Shown piece after piece: positions 48,514 to 56,625 of a stretch of DNA of 64,000 bases (its first letter is position 1; each line of letters opens with the position of its first letter). Source of the DNA: Cohnella rhizoplanae. Lineage in GTDB: Bacteria > Bacillota > Bacilli > Paenibacillales > Paenibacillaceae. The notes under the pieces were generated by a model that saw only the letters and a program-made list of their open reading frames with translations, made no database searches and was not told the origin of the DNA. The position numbers and the translations under genes were made by a program. The DNA lies in the NCBI RefSeq assembly GCF_948329515.1, contig NZ_CAOJCN010000001.1, positions 372,001-436,000 of the forward strand, in the 5' to 3' direction.

Positions 48514-50250
48514 ATGACGCTGTCACGCTCTAATCTTGCTCCGATCATCGCGCAGTCGGACGGCACGCTGCTGCTCGACGAGCGGCTGCCGGGCTTCGCC
48601 GAGGCCCAGGAGCTGCTGCGCGCGATCGCCGAACTTCAGAAGCGCCCGGGCCATCTTCATACGTATCACGTCACGCCGGTCACCGTGTGGAACGCGGCCG
48701 CATCCGGCTGGACGGCCGCGCGCGCCCTCGGCGGACTGCGCGCGCTGTCCAGATACGGCGTGCCCGGCCCGCTGGAGCGGGAGCTGGCGCTGCAATTCGC
48801 GCGCTACGGGCAGCTGCGCCTCGCCGCGCAGGGCGGTGAGCTTCGCCTGCTGGCCGCGGATCCGGCGATGCTCGAATCCGTCGCTGCGCTGCGGGTGATG
48901 AACGGCTGGCTGCGCGTCCGGGAGGACGGCGCTTATGCGGTCGTCCGGCCCGACGCTCGCGGCTGGCTCAAGCGGGAGCTGGCGCTGGCGGGATACCCGG
49001 TCATCGATGAAGCCGGATACAGGAGCGGACAGCCGCTGCCGGTGACGCTGCGCGGGGACGGGGCCTCGCCCGCGCTGCGGGGCTATCAGCGGGAGGCGGT
49101 GGATGCGCTGCTCGGAGGCGCCGCTGCCGGTACGGGCGCGCCGGCAGGCGGGAGCGGCGTCGTCGTGCTGCCCTGCGGCGCCGGCAAGACCTGGGTCGGC
49201 ATCGGCGCGATCGCCAGCCTCTCTTGCGAGACGCTGATCCTGACCCCGAACACGGTGTCGGTCACGCAGTGGATCCGGGAGCTGCGGCGGGCCACCACGC
49301 TCGGGGACGAGCAGATCGGCGCCTATACGGGGGAACGCAAGGAGGTTCGTCCCGTCACGGTCGCCACCTACCAGGTGCTGTCGAGCCGCGGCGGCAAGCG
49401 CGGAGGCAACGCGCATTGGCCCCTGTTCCAGGACCGCAACTGGGGCTTGATCATTTATGACGAAGTCCATCTGCTGCCGGCGCCGGTATTCCGCCTGACC
49501 GCGGAGCTTCAGGCGACGCGGCGGCTAGGACTCACCGCGACGCTCGTTCGGGAGGACGGCAGGGAAGGCGACGTATTCGCGCTCGTCGGACCCAAAGCGT
49601 ACGAGGCGCCTTGGAAAAGCCTCGAGGAAGAGGGCTGGATCGCCGAGGCGGCCTGCAGCGAGGTGCGCGTGCCGATGGACGCCGGTTGCGCCGAGAGGTA
49701 CGCGGACGCCCCCGCCCGCGCCCGCAGCCGGATCGCCGGCGAGAACCCGCGCAAGGCAGAGGTCGTCCGCGCGCTCCTGGCCCGTCACGAGGGCGAGCAG
49801 GCGCTCGTGATCGGGCAATATCTGGACCAGCTTCGGACCTTGTCCCGGGAGCTGGACCTGCCGCTCGTGACCGGCGACATGCCGCATGGGGAGCGGCAGA
49901 CGCTGTTCGACCGCTTCAATCGCGGCGAGCTTCGCGCGCTGGTGTTGTCGAAGGTGGCCAACTTCGCGGTCGATCTGCCCGACGCCGCGGTCGCGGTCCA
50001 GGTATCGGGCAGCTTCGGCTCGCGGCAGGAGGAGGCCCAGCGTTTAGGCCGCATCCTCCGGCCTAAGCGGGACGGCGCGGCAGCCTCGTTCTATTCGCTC
50101 GTCAGCGAGCACACGGACGAGGTGGAATACGCCCGCCGCAGGCAGCGGTTTCTCATCCAGCAGGGCTATCGCTACGAGGTTCGGCACTGGCCCGGCGAAC
50201 GGTCCGAGCGGGATGCGCCGCGCGCGCCGGCGGCGGAAGGCTCCGGATGA
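48514..50250 (+). CDS. XPB/Rad25-type superfamily 2 helicase
   Basis: This protein has 578 residues from ATG 48514, behind AGGAGG. Residues about 1-180 form an N-terminal accessory region. The helicase core begins with LRGYQREAVDALL (Q-like motif), Walker A PCGAGKT (220-226), IIYDEVH (Asp316-His319), GLTAT (motif III), then the C-terminal lobe with VIGQYLDQL and motif VI QRLGRILRPKRDG. DEVH plus LRGYQ and RPK are typical of XPB (Ssl2) rather than RecQ or DEAD-box enzymes. It should be an ATP-dependent 3'-5' DNA translocase. Its stop overlaps the start of the next gene by ATGA. Confidence 0.9.
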   Translation: MTLSRSNLAPIIAQSDGTLLLDERLPGFAEAQELLRAIAELQKRPGHLHTYHVTPVTVWNAAASGWTAARALGGLRALSRYGVPGPLERELALQFARYGQLRLAAQGGELRLLAADPAMLESVAALRVMNGWLRVREDGAYAVVRPDARGWLKRELALAGYPVIDEAGYRSGQPLPVTLRGDGASPALRGYQREAVDALLGGAAAGTGAPAGGSGVVVLPCGAGKTWVGIGAIASLSCETLILTPNTVSVTQWIRELRRATTLGDEQIGAYTGERKEVRPVTVATYQVLSSRGGKRGGNAHWPLFQDRNWGLIIYDEVHLLPAPVFRLTAELQATRRLGLTATLVREDGREGDVFALVGPKAYEAPWKSLEEEGWIAEAACSEVRVPMDAGCAERYADAPARARSRIAGENPRKAEVVRALLARHEGEQALVIGQYLDQLRTLSRELDLPLVTGDMPHGERQTLFDRFNRGELRALVLSKVANFAVDLPDAAVAVQVSGSFGSRQEEAQRLGRILRPKRDGAAASFYSLVSEHTDEVEYARRRQRFLIQQGYRYEVRHWPGERSERDAPRAPAAEGSG

Positions 50251-52091
50251 GGACGCGGGATATCGTCATGGAGCTCCCCGATGCCGCGCTTTCTTGGCTG
50301 CGGGAAGGCCCTTGGACGGCGCCGCGGCTGTCGGGTGGAGCAAGTTTGGCCGACGCGCTGACGGACCCGTCCCGCGCCGCGGCATGGGTCAATGACGCGC
50401 CGGCGTCGGCGAGGGACGCGCTGAAGCTCATCCTCATGCGGTTCGGGCATATGCCGTTTCCTGAAGAGAAGCTCATGCCGGAGGGCGGCAAGCCTCCCCT
50501 AGGATGGACCGGGGCAGAGCTGCGGATGGCCGTGCAGCAGCTGCGCCGCGACGGCATCTTGTTCGCGATGGACCGCCCGTGGGGCGATCGGCTGCTGGTG
50601 CTGCCCGAGGATATGTTCGCGGTCTGGCGCCGTCTGCTGCTGCCGCTGAACGTCGAGCCGCTGCCCGAGGAAGTCTGGATGGAGGGCTGCGACGCAGCCG
50701 CTTCGCTGCTGTCGCACGAGTTGATCGCGGCCTGGTCGGTCATCCGCGGGACGGGTCTCCCGCTCACGTCCAAGGGTACGCCGCGCAAACAGGAGACGGC
50801 GAGGATCGCGTCGGCGATGCGCATCCGGCCGGAGGAATGCCCGGTGCGCGGAGCGCCTCCCGCATGGGAGGGCCTGCCGCCCTCCGCGGACCTGGCGCTG
50901 CGCATGGGCCGCGCGATCGGCATGCTGAGGCAGCGGGGCCGCACGGTCGTCGCGGAACCCGACGCGGTGGCTCGCGCATGGCTTGCGCTGCCGGCGGCCG
51001 AGGCCGAGCTGCGCCTTATGGAGATCGCCGCCGTCTGCCTGCTGCCCGCCGGGGAGCCGGGCGCATGGCTGGCTGCGGAGTCGCTGCGCGATCTGTCGCC
51101 GATGAGGTGGTACCGCACGGCGGATATCGCTCGCGCGATGCCTACAGGCGATGCGGCCGACGCCTCCGCAGCCTGGGTGCGATTCTTGCTGACCGCGGGA
51201 TGGATGGAGAGCGGCGGAGACGCGGACGGCGCGGCCGTAAGGTGGACGGTCGAGCCGAGCGAGGCGCGCCTCGGCGCATCGGCCGACGGCTATGACCGCT
51301 ACGAGCTGATGCCGGATCTCGAGGCGATCGTGCCGCCCGAGGTGCCGCCCGGCATCCGGTGGGAGCTCGAGCTGATGGCCCGCCGCTTGTCCGAGGACGT
51401 CGTCGCCGTGTACCGTCTCGATGCGGACGCATGCCGCCGGGCGCGGGCCGGCGGGCTTACGCTGGAAGACGCGCGGTCGCTGCTGGAGCGCGGCTCCGGC
51501 GCGCCGCTCCCCGGCGCGGTCGAGATCGCGCTGCGAGATTGGTTCCATGAGCCGGAGGCCGTGAGCATGGGCGGCGAAGCCGAACCGGAAACGGGACGCG
51601 CGATGACCGACGCAGCGGCGCCTGAAAGCCCGCCATTCGCTTCGTCCGGCGGGCCGGACGAAGACTTTTTTCGGCCGGCCGCCTCCGCGTATCCGGATCC
51701 GAACGGACAAGCGCGCATATGGGACGCCCGCCCGCCGCTCCTATCGCGCAAGCTATACCCCGGCGCGGACGGCATCCCGCAGGGCTGGCTGCGCCAACCG
51801 GCCGCCTACCATGCCTCCACCCGAAGAGAACTGGTGGAGCGGGCGATCGGCTGGCGCGCCGCGCTGCGCCTGGAACGCGAGGGGGATTGGATCGACTTCG
51901 CGCCGGAGCGGGTGCTGTCGGCCGAAGGCGGCGGCTGGCGCGCCTGGGGCCGTCCGTTCGTCCGCGAGGCGGGAAGCGGCCGGCCGATCTGCGCCGAAAG
52001 TCCTATGGGAATCGACGCCGCAGAGATCGGCCGGCTCATGATCGCGCTTCCGGGCGCGGAGCGCGAATCCGGCGCGCAGCCGACCACTTGA
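50247..52091 (+). CDS. helicase-associated protein with XPB_N/Helicase_C_3-like (PF13625) domain
   Basis: This is a 614-residue protein translationally coupled to the XPB-type helicase. Residues about 350-435 (RYELMPDLEAIVPPEVPPGIRWELELMARRLSEDVVAVYRL ... SLLERGSGAPLPGAVEIALRDW) resemble the PF13625 domain found at the N-terminus of actinobacterial XPB. The first 340 residues are winged-helix-like and Ala/Arg-rich (about residues 60-330); the last 110 are unassigned. No nuclease motif is evident. It appears to be a separate-chain partner of the helicase, possibly for DNA damage recognition; this is inference. Confidence 0.75.
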   Translation: MRTRDIVMELPDAALSWLREGPWTAPRLSGGASLADALTDPSRAAAWVNDAPASARDALKLILMRFGHMPFPEEKLMPEGGKPPLGWTGAELRMAVQQLRRDGILFAMDRPWGDRLLVLPEDMFAVWRRLLLPLNVEPLPEEVWMEGCDAAASLLSHELIAAWSVIRGTGLPLTSKGTPRKQETARIASAMRIRPEECPVRGAPPAWEGLPPSADLALRMGRAIGMLRQRGRTVVAEPDAVARAWLALPAAEAELRLMEIAAVCLLPAGEPGAWLAAESLRDLSPMRWYRTADIARAMPTGDAADASAAWVRFLLTAGWMESGGDADGAAVRWTVEPSEARLGASADGYDRYELMPDLEAIVPPEVPPGIRWELELMARRLSEDVVAVYRLDADACRRARAGGLTLEDARSLLERGSGAPLPGAVEIALRDWFHEPEAVSMGGEAEPETGRAMTDAAAPESPPFASSGGPDEDFFRPAASAYPDPNGQARIWDARPPLLSRKLYPGADGIPQGWLRQPAAYHASTRRELVERAIGWRAALRLEREGDWIDFAPERVLSAEGGGWRAWGRPFVREAGSGRPICAESPMGIDAAEIGRLMIALPGAERESGAQPTT

Positions 52092-52159
52092 CCCCTCGCG
52101 GAGGATATGTGATATGATAGATCATGTATCCCAAGCGCATAAGGGTAGGTGGTTAAGTC

Positions 52160-52654
52160 TTGACCATGCTCAAATCCCTCCCTGCGGCGGAGGCGTACGG
52201 CGATGATTCGCTGGAGTCCGGTGCCGATATGTCGGCGATCGCGGCCCGCGCCTTCGAGCTGGGAGATCTGATAAAGCACTCCGCGTTGACGGAGGATTAC
52301 GTATATTGGAAACGCTCGGTCGCAAGCAGCGGCGAGGCGCAGCTTCGCATCCGGGAGTTTCTGAAGGCCAAGGACAAGTTCGTCGAGTGCGAGCGGTTCG
52401 GCCGCTTCCACCCGGACTACAACGAGGCGCTGGACCAAGTCTACGAGGCCGAGGCCAAGCTGGAGGAGGTCGAGGAGGTCCGCCGCTTCAAGGCCGCGGA
52501 GCATGCGGTCGACCTGCTGCTCCGCGAGGTGTCGCAGTTGATCGCGCATTCGGTGTCCGAGTCAATCAAGGTGCCCGACAACGATCCGAATCCCAAGGGA
52601 TCGAGCTGCGGCAGCGGCGGCAGCTGCTCCTGCGGCAGCGGGGGCTGCGGATAA
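52160..52654 (+). CDS. ylbF: YlbF/YmcA-family regulator with Cys-rich tail
   Basis: TTG at 52160 or ATG at 52166 (AGGTGG upstream favours the former) gives about 164 residues. The helical Com_YlbF domain (about 22-135) has AIAARAFELGDLIKHSALTEDYVYWKRS and LDQVYEAEAKLEEVEEVRRFKAAEHAVDLLLREVSQLIAHSVSESI. The C-terminus is Gly/Ser-rich with five cysteines (SCGSGGSCSCGSGGCG). In B. subtilis YlbF joins YmcA and YaaT in the Y-complex, which controls RNase Y and carries Fe-S clusters, so the cysteines may be cluster ligands. ylbG follows, as in Bacillus. Confidence 0.9.
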   Translation: MTMLKSLPAAEAYGDDSLESGADMSAIAARAFELGDLIKHSALTEDYVYWKRSVASSGEAQLRIREFLKAKDKFVECERFGRFHPDYNEALDQVYEAEAKLEEVEEVRRFKAAEHAVDLLLREVSQLIAHSVSESIKVPDNDPNPKGSSCGSGGSCSCGSGGCG

Positions 52655-52698
52655 TACGAACGCCGGCTGCGGCCGGCTTGTCAGAACGGAGGAACGTC

Positions 52699-52962
52699 AT
52701 GTTCGCGGAACGGACCGGTTATATCGTATGGTTCAGCGACTGGAAGGCAGCGCGCGCGCTGGACAAATACGGCAGCTTGCACTATATGTCCCGCAAGATG
52801 AATTACGCCGTGCTCTATCTGGACGCGGACAGCTCGGAGGACACGGTGCGCAATCTGCAGCGGTTGCCCTATGTCCGCAAGATCGAGCGCTCCTACCGGG
52901 GCGAGATCAAGACCGAGTACGAGAGCAATGTTCCGGACAAGACCCGGTTTTACGGGCTCTGA
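52699..52962 (+). CDS. ylbG: UPF0298 protein YlbG
   Basis: ATG at 52699, with ACGGAGG seven bases upstream, gives 87 residues. RTGYIVWFSDWKAARALDKYGSLHYMSRKMNYAVLYLDADSSEDTVRNLQRLPYVRKIERSYRGEIKTEYE matches the YlbG/DUF2129 family, small cytosolic proteins of unknown function that are always next to ylbF in Firmicutes. The 44-base gap from ylbF suggests one operon. Confidence 0.9.
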   Translation: MFAERTGYIVWFSDWKAARALDKYGSLHYMSRKMNYAVLYLDADSSEDTVRNLQRLPYVRKIERSYRGEIKTEYESNVPDKTRFYGL

Positions 52963-53115
52963 GCGAGATGGCGTGTTGATGGAGTGCCGCGCGGGCGACT
53001 GTTGCGGCGCTCTTTTTTTATAGCCGATCGCCTTCGTGAACGCCAGGTTTTAGACTGGATGGGGTTGTCTTGAACATAAAGAATATGTAAAGTCTGGAAT
53101 CTATTTTTTTTAATG

Positions 53116-53145
53116 TTGAATGTACGGGAATAATTGCGTTAGAAT
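53116..53145 (+). promoter_or_regulatory. sigma-A promoter of the 145-residue unknown gene
   Basis: TTGAAT (53116-53121), an 18-base spacer and TAGAAT (53140-53145). The rest of 52963-53115 holds an apparent weak terminator-like TTTTTTTA tract after ylbG and nothing else I can name. Confidence 0.65.
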
Positions 53146-53216
53146 GTATATAAATGCCTAACACTTCAACCTCTTATAGGTCTTCTGGCTCATACGAGCG
53201 AAGGGAGGGAAGCCCC

Positions 53217-53654
53217 GTGAAAGACAAGCAGACGGAACGTTGGAGCACGTACGAACCTTTTTACGTAGAGCTTGGCGATAAAAAGGTTGCGGACATCATC
53301 ATCACCAATCATGCCCGCGTCCGCTGGACGGACCGCGTCGAATCCGAGAAGACGGGCTTCTCCGATATCGCCGAGTTTTTATGGCAGTGTCTTAAAGAGG
53401 ACCGGATCGTATCGTATTACCGCAACGAGGAAGACGTCTACACGATCGATGACGATCTGGTGTTCGTCGCCGAGTTCGCCGTGTCGGAGAAGGAAGTCGA
53501 CCTGCTCGGCAACCCGCTCCACAAGATGATCGTCGTTACCTTTCTAGGCAGAATGTCGGAGACGATGGAGCTGCGAGACCTTAAGACGTACTATTCTTGG
53601 CTTCGCCATTCGCGCCGGATGACGCTGATCAAGAACAACCGCAAACGCCGATAA
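53217..53654 (+). CDS. conserved hypothetical protein
   Basis: GTG at 53217, eight bases after AGGGAGGGA, gives 145 residues. There is no signal or membrane segment. The core is beta-rich: VADIIITNHARVRWTDRVES, DRIVSYYRNEEDVYTIDDDLVFVAEFAV, HKMIVVTFLGRMSETMELRDLKTYYSWLRHSRRMTLIKNNRKRR. The conserved look of NHARxRWxxR and the very basic C-terminus suggest nucleic-acid contact, but I recognise no family. It has its own promoter and terminator. Confidence 0.7.
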   Translation: MKDKQTERWSTYEPFYVELGDKKVADIIITNHARVRWTDRVESEKTGFSDIAEFLWQCLKEDRIVSYYRNEEDVYTIDDDLVFVAEFAVSEKEVDLLGNPLHKMIVVTFLGRMSETMELRDLKTYYSWLRHSRRMTLIKNNRKRR

Positions 53655-53668
53655 ATCAATTCTTATGA

Positions 53669-53696
53669 AAGCATGCCGCGCGGCATGCTTTTTTTG
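53669..53696 (+). terminator. terminator of the 145-residue unknown gene
   Basis: AAAGCATGCCGC and GCGGCATGCTTT abut as a perfect inverted repeat followed by T's. Confidence 0.85.
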
Positions 53697-53799
53697 CGTC
53701 GTTTATCGGCGCAGATTCGTAAATTTACCGCACGGCGAATGCCTGGACCCAATTATGATATAATGCATTCAAATGTCGGGAAGGCGGTAAGTCGAAAAT

Positions 53800-54699
53800 A
53801 TGGCGCTGAACGTGCATCAACTCCACACCTTCTACACGGTGGCGGAAAGAGGAAGCTTCTCGGCCGCCGCCCAGACGCTTCATATGACGCAGCCCGCGGT
53901 GACGATGCAAATTCAGGCGCTGGAGGAGAGGTTCGGCTCGAAGCTGCTGCGCCGCTCGGCGAAAAAGCTGGAACTGACGGACGCGGGGCGCGCCCTGCTG
54001 CCGCAAGCGGCCAAGGCCATAGAGCTGATGCGGGAGACGGATGCCGTCATGGCCGCCCACGCGGAGCAGCTCAAGGGCAGGCTCAAGTTCGCGGCGAGCC
54101 TGACGATCGGCGAGTACGTGCTGCCGCGGCTGCTGGGTCCTTTTCTCACGACGTACCCTGCTCTGTCGCTCAGCATGCGCATCATCAATACCACGGAAAT
54201 CATTGAAGAAATCGAAAACCACGGCCTCGCGTTCGGTCTGGTCGAAGGACGCGCGGAAGGACCGGGACTGTTGGCGGAGCCGGTCATGAACGACGAGCTC
54301 GTGCTCGTCGTGCCGGCGGGCCATCCGTTCGCTAAGCGGAGCGAGGTCGAGCTGGACGAGGTGCTCCGGGAGCCGATGGTGCTGCGGGAGACGGGATCCG
54401 GCACGCGGCAGGTGATGGAGGAAGAGCTCGTCAGGCAAGGCGCGCAGCCCTCGGACCTGCGGGTCGTGAGCGACTTCGGCAGCACGGGCGCCGTCAAGTC
54501 CGCCGTGGAGGCGGGACTCGGGTTGTCCTTCCTGTCCGTGTGGACGATTCGCCATGAGGTTGCGCTGTCCTTGCTCGCGCCGGTGAAGATCCGCGGCGTG
54601 TCGTTCCGCAGGCAGTTCTATGCGGTTCGCCAGCAGTCGTCGGACCTGCCGATCGCCGGAGCCTCGTTGCTAGCATACCTAAGGGGGATTCAAGGTTGA
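53800..54699 (+). CDS. LysR family transcriptional regulator
   Basis: This protein has 299 residues from ATG 53800. The N-terminal winged helix (about 4-63) reads VHQLHTFYTVAERGSFSAAAQTLHMTQPAVTMQIQALEERFGSKLLRRSAKKLELTDAGRALL. The periplasmic-binding-protein-like effector domain (about 90-295) includes LKFAASLTIGEYVLPRLLGPF and GLGLSFLSVW. The GEYVLP opening resembles the CysL/selenium-associated branch of LysR proteins. Its gene is unusually the upstream partner of the PHP phosphoesterase, whose start overlaps its stop. The effector is unknown. Confidence 0.9.
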   Translation: MALNVHQLHTFYTVAERGSFSAAAQTLHMTQPAVTMQIQALEERFGSKLLRRSAKKLELTDAGRALLPQAAKAIELMRETDAVMAAHAEQLKGRLKFAASLTIGEYVLPRLLGPFLTTYPALSLSMRIINTTEIIEEIENHGLAFGLVEGRAEGPGLLAEPVMNDELVLVVPAGHPFAKRSEVELDEVLREPMVLRETGSGTRQVMEEELVRQGAQPSDLRVVSDFGSTGAVKSAVEAGLGLSFLSVWTIRHEVALSLLAPVKIRGVSFRRQFYAVRQQSSDLPIAGASLLAYLRGIQG

Positions 54700-55598
54700 A
54701 CAGAGCGGACCTGCATACGCATACGACCGCATCGGACGGATTGCACAGGCCTGCGGAGAACGTCCGCATGGCGGCCGAAGCGGGACTCGCGGCCATCGGA
54801 ATCACCGATCACGATACGGTCGCGGGATTGGAAGAAGCCAGGGAGGCCGCGAAGGCTTACGGCATCGAGGTCGTGCCGGGCGTCGAGATCAGCACGGCGC
54901 GGGACGGGCAGGACATCCATATCCTCGGTTTTTACGCGGACGATCGCGATCCGGTCTTCCTCGAGCGGCTCGCATCCCAGCGCAGGGTGCGGGATTCGCG
55001 CAACGAGCTGATCGTGGCCAAGCTGAACGAGCTCGGAGTGTCGCTCACCTGGGAGGCCGTACTCGACGCGGCCGGGCGCGACCGCGGACCCGACGAGACG
55101 GTAGGCCGGCCGCATATCGCGGAAGCGCTGCACCGAATGGGCGCGGTGGAATCGGTTCAGGAAGCGTTCGACCGCTACCTGGCCGAGGGCCGGCCGGCGT
55201 ACGTCCTGCCTCCGCGCATCGCGCCTGCCGACGCGATCGCCTGGATTCACGAGGCGGGGGGCGCGGCGGTCGTGGCGCATCCCGGACTGTACGGCGCGGA
55301 CGCGGCGGTCGAGGCGCTGCTGCGCGACGGAGGCGCGGACGGCGTCGAAGCGTACCACTCGGACCATACGGCCGAGGACGAGGAGCGCTACGCGGCCATG
55401 GCGCGACGCTTCGGCGCCGTCGCGACGGGCGGCTCGGACTTCCATGGAGCGCGCAAGGGCCGGGTCTACCATGGACCCATCGGGTGGAGGACCGCAGGCG
55501 CGGCCGTCGTCACCGAGCTTAAGAGCCGGGCGTCGCATCATCGGGCCAAGGCGACAGGGGCGGCGTCGCGGGACGACGGCGGTACTGCATCGGACTGA
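54696..55598 (+). CDS. PHP-domain phosphoesterase (YciV/RNase AM-like)
   Basis: TTG at 54696 overlaps the LysR stop and lies nine bases after AGGGGG, giving 300 residues. The PHP metal-binding blocks are complete: DLHTHTTASDG, IGITDHDTVAGLEEA, VPGVEIS, HILGFY, VAHPGLY and GGSDFHG. Family members include 5'-3' exoribonuclease AM (TrpH/YciV) and 3',5'-nucleotide bisphosphate phosphatases. The last 30 residues are Ala/Arg-rich and unusual. They lie in the 80-base overlap with the convergent AraC gene, so the true end might be conserved only up to about residue 270. Confidence 0.88.
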   Translation: MNRADLHTHTTASDGLHRPAENVRMAAEAGLAAIGITDHDTVAGLEEAREAAKAYGIEVVPGVEISTARDGQDIHILGFYADDRDPVFLERLASQRRVRDSRNELIVAKLNELGVSLTWEAVLDAAGRDRGPDETVGRPHIAEALHRMGAVESVQEAFDRYLAEGRPAYVLPPRIAPADAIAWIHEAGGAAVVAHPGLYGADAAVEALLRDGGADGVEAYHSDHTAEDEERYAAMARRFGAVATGGSDFHGARKGRVYHGPIGWRTAGAAVVTELKSRASHHRAKATGAASRDDGGTASD

Positions 55599-56418
55599 CG
55601 CCATAGTAAGCGCCGAAGTGCCGCGTGAACGGGTGGATGGACGGATAGCCGAGCTTGTCCGCGACTGCGGTAATGCTCAGATCGCTCTCGCGCAGCAGGA
55701 TCGCCGCCCTTCGCATCCGGAGGCGGTGCTGGTACGCTTTGGGCGTGAAGCCCGTTTCCCGCAGGAACAATTCATGGAAGTAGGTGCGGTTGAGACCGCA
55801 CATTTCCCACCAGGCTCCGACGCTCTCGCGCTTCTCGGGATGCCGCTCGAGATGCTCCAGCAGCTTCACGATCCGATAGTCGCTCGGCCGCCGCGTATGG
55901 AGCGCGTTATACCAGTTGAGCATCCACGCGTACATCATGCTGTTCAGAATCTCGCTGCGATAGTAGCGGGATTCTTCGTATACCTTGATGATCCGCAGAA
56001 GCTCCTCGTACAGCTCGGGGCAGGCCTGCAGCGAGGAGACGCCCGGCATCGCATCCAGCTCAGCGCACGGCCGCTCGGCGGCGATCGCGGGCAGGTGGAA
56101 CGGTTCCGGCGCATAGATGAACACCCGGTCGAGCGATTGCGGCGTGCGGGCGTCCCACAGATCGAAGTACAGATTGTACGAAGCAAGCGGCCGCTCCGGC
56201 GAGATGTGGAACGCATGCGGCTGCCCCGGCCGCAGAAAGACCAGCGCGCGCTTGTCCAGCGGATGGCGAACGCCTTCGATTTCCATTTCTCCGCTTCCTT
56301 CCGGGAACAGGTGCATCGCGTATACGCTGCATACCCGCAGCCCCTCGTTCGCGCTGCCGTCGTATAAATAAGGCATGACATCGCCGAGATACGGCGTCAT
56401 ATCCGACAGCTTCTGCAT
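55519..56418 (-). CDS. AraC family regulator with cupin N-terminus
   Basis: This protein has 299 residues from ATG 56418, with GGAAAGGAAGCGGG upstream. Residues about 20-110 are a cupin-like sensing domain (ALVFLRPGQPHAFHIS). The C-terminal AraC double helix-turn-helix (about 175-285) has WWEMCGLNRTYFHELFLRETGFTPKAYQHRLRMRRAAILLRESDLSITAVADKLGYPSIHPFTRHFGAYYGVSPMQYRR. It is divergent from the GH95 fucosidase gene and probably activates it in response to a sugar. Its 3' end overlaps the PHP gene on the other strand by 80 bases. Confidence 0.9.
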   Translation of the reverse strand: MQKLSDMTPYLGDVMPYLYDGSANEGLRVCSVYAMHLFPEGSGEMEIEGVRHPLDKRALVFLRPGQPHAFHISPERPLASYNLYFDLWDARTPQSLDRVFIYAPEPFHLPAIAAERPCAELDAMPGVSSLQACPELYEELLRIIKVYEESRYYRSEILNSMMYAWMLNWYNALHTRRPSDYRIVKLLEHLERHPEKRESVGAWWEMCGLNRTYFHELFLRETGFTPKAYQHRLRMRRAAILLRESDLSITAVADKLGYPSIHPFTRHFGAYYGVSPMQYRRRPATPPLSPWPDDATPGS

Positions 56419-56625
56419 GATCCCGCTTCCTTTCCCAAACCTAAAAATACCGGACGAATCGTCAAATCGGTGGATGCGCTAACAAATACGAAACGCTATT
56501 CTCATGGTACGATAGGATGGATGAAATGGGAAGAGTCCGAGCGTATCTACGGACGATCGTACAAAAGTAATGTCCCCATCAGGGATTTATTCGCGTCGAA
56601 AGCGGACATGAAAGGTGAGTCGGAT

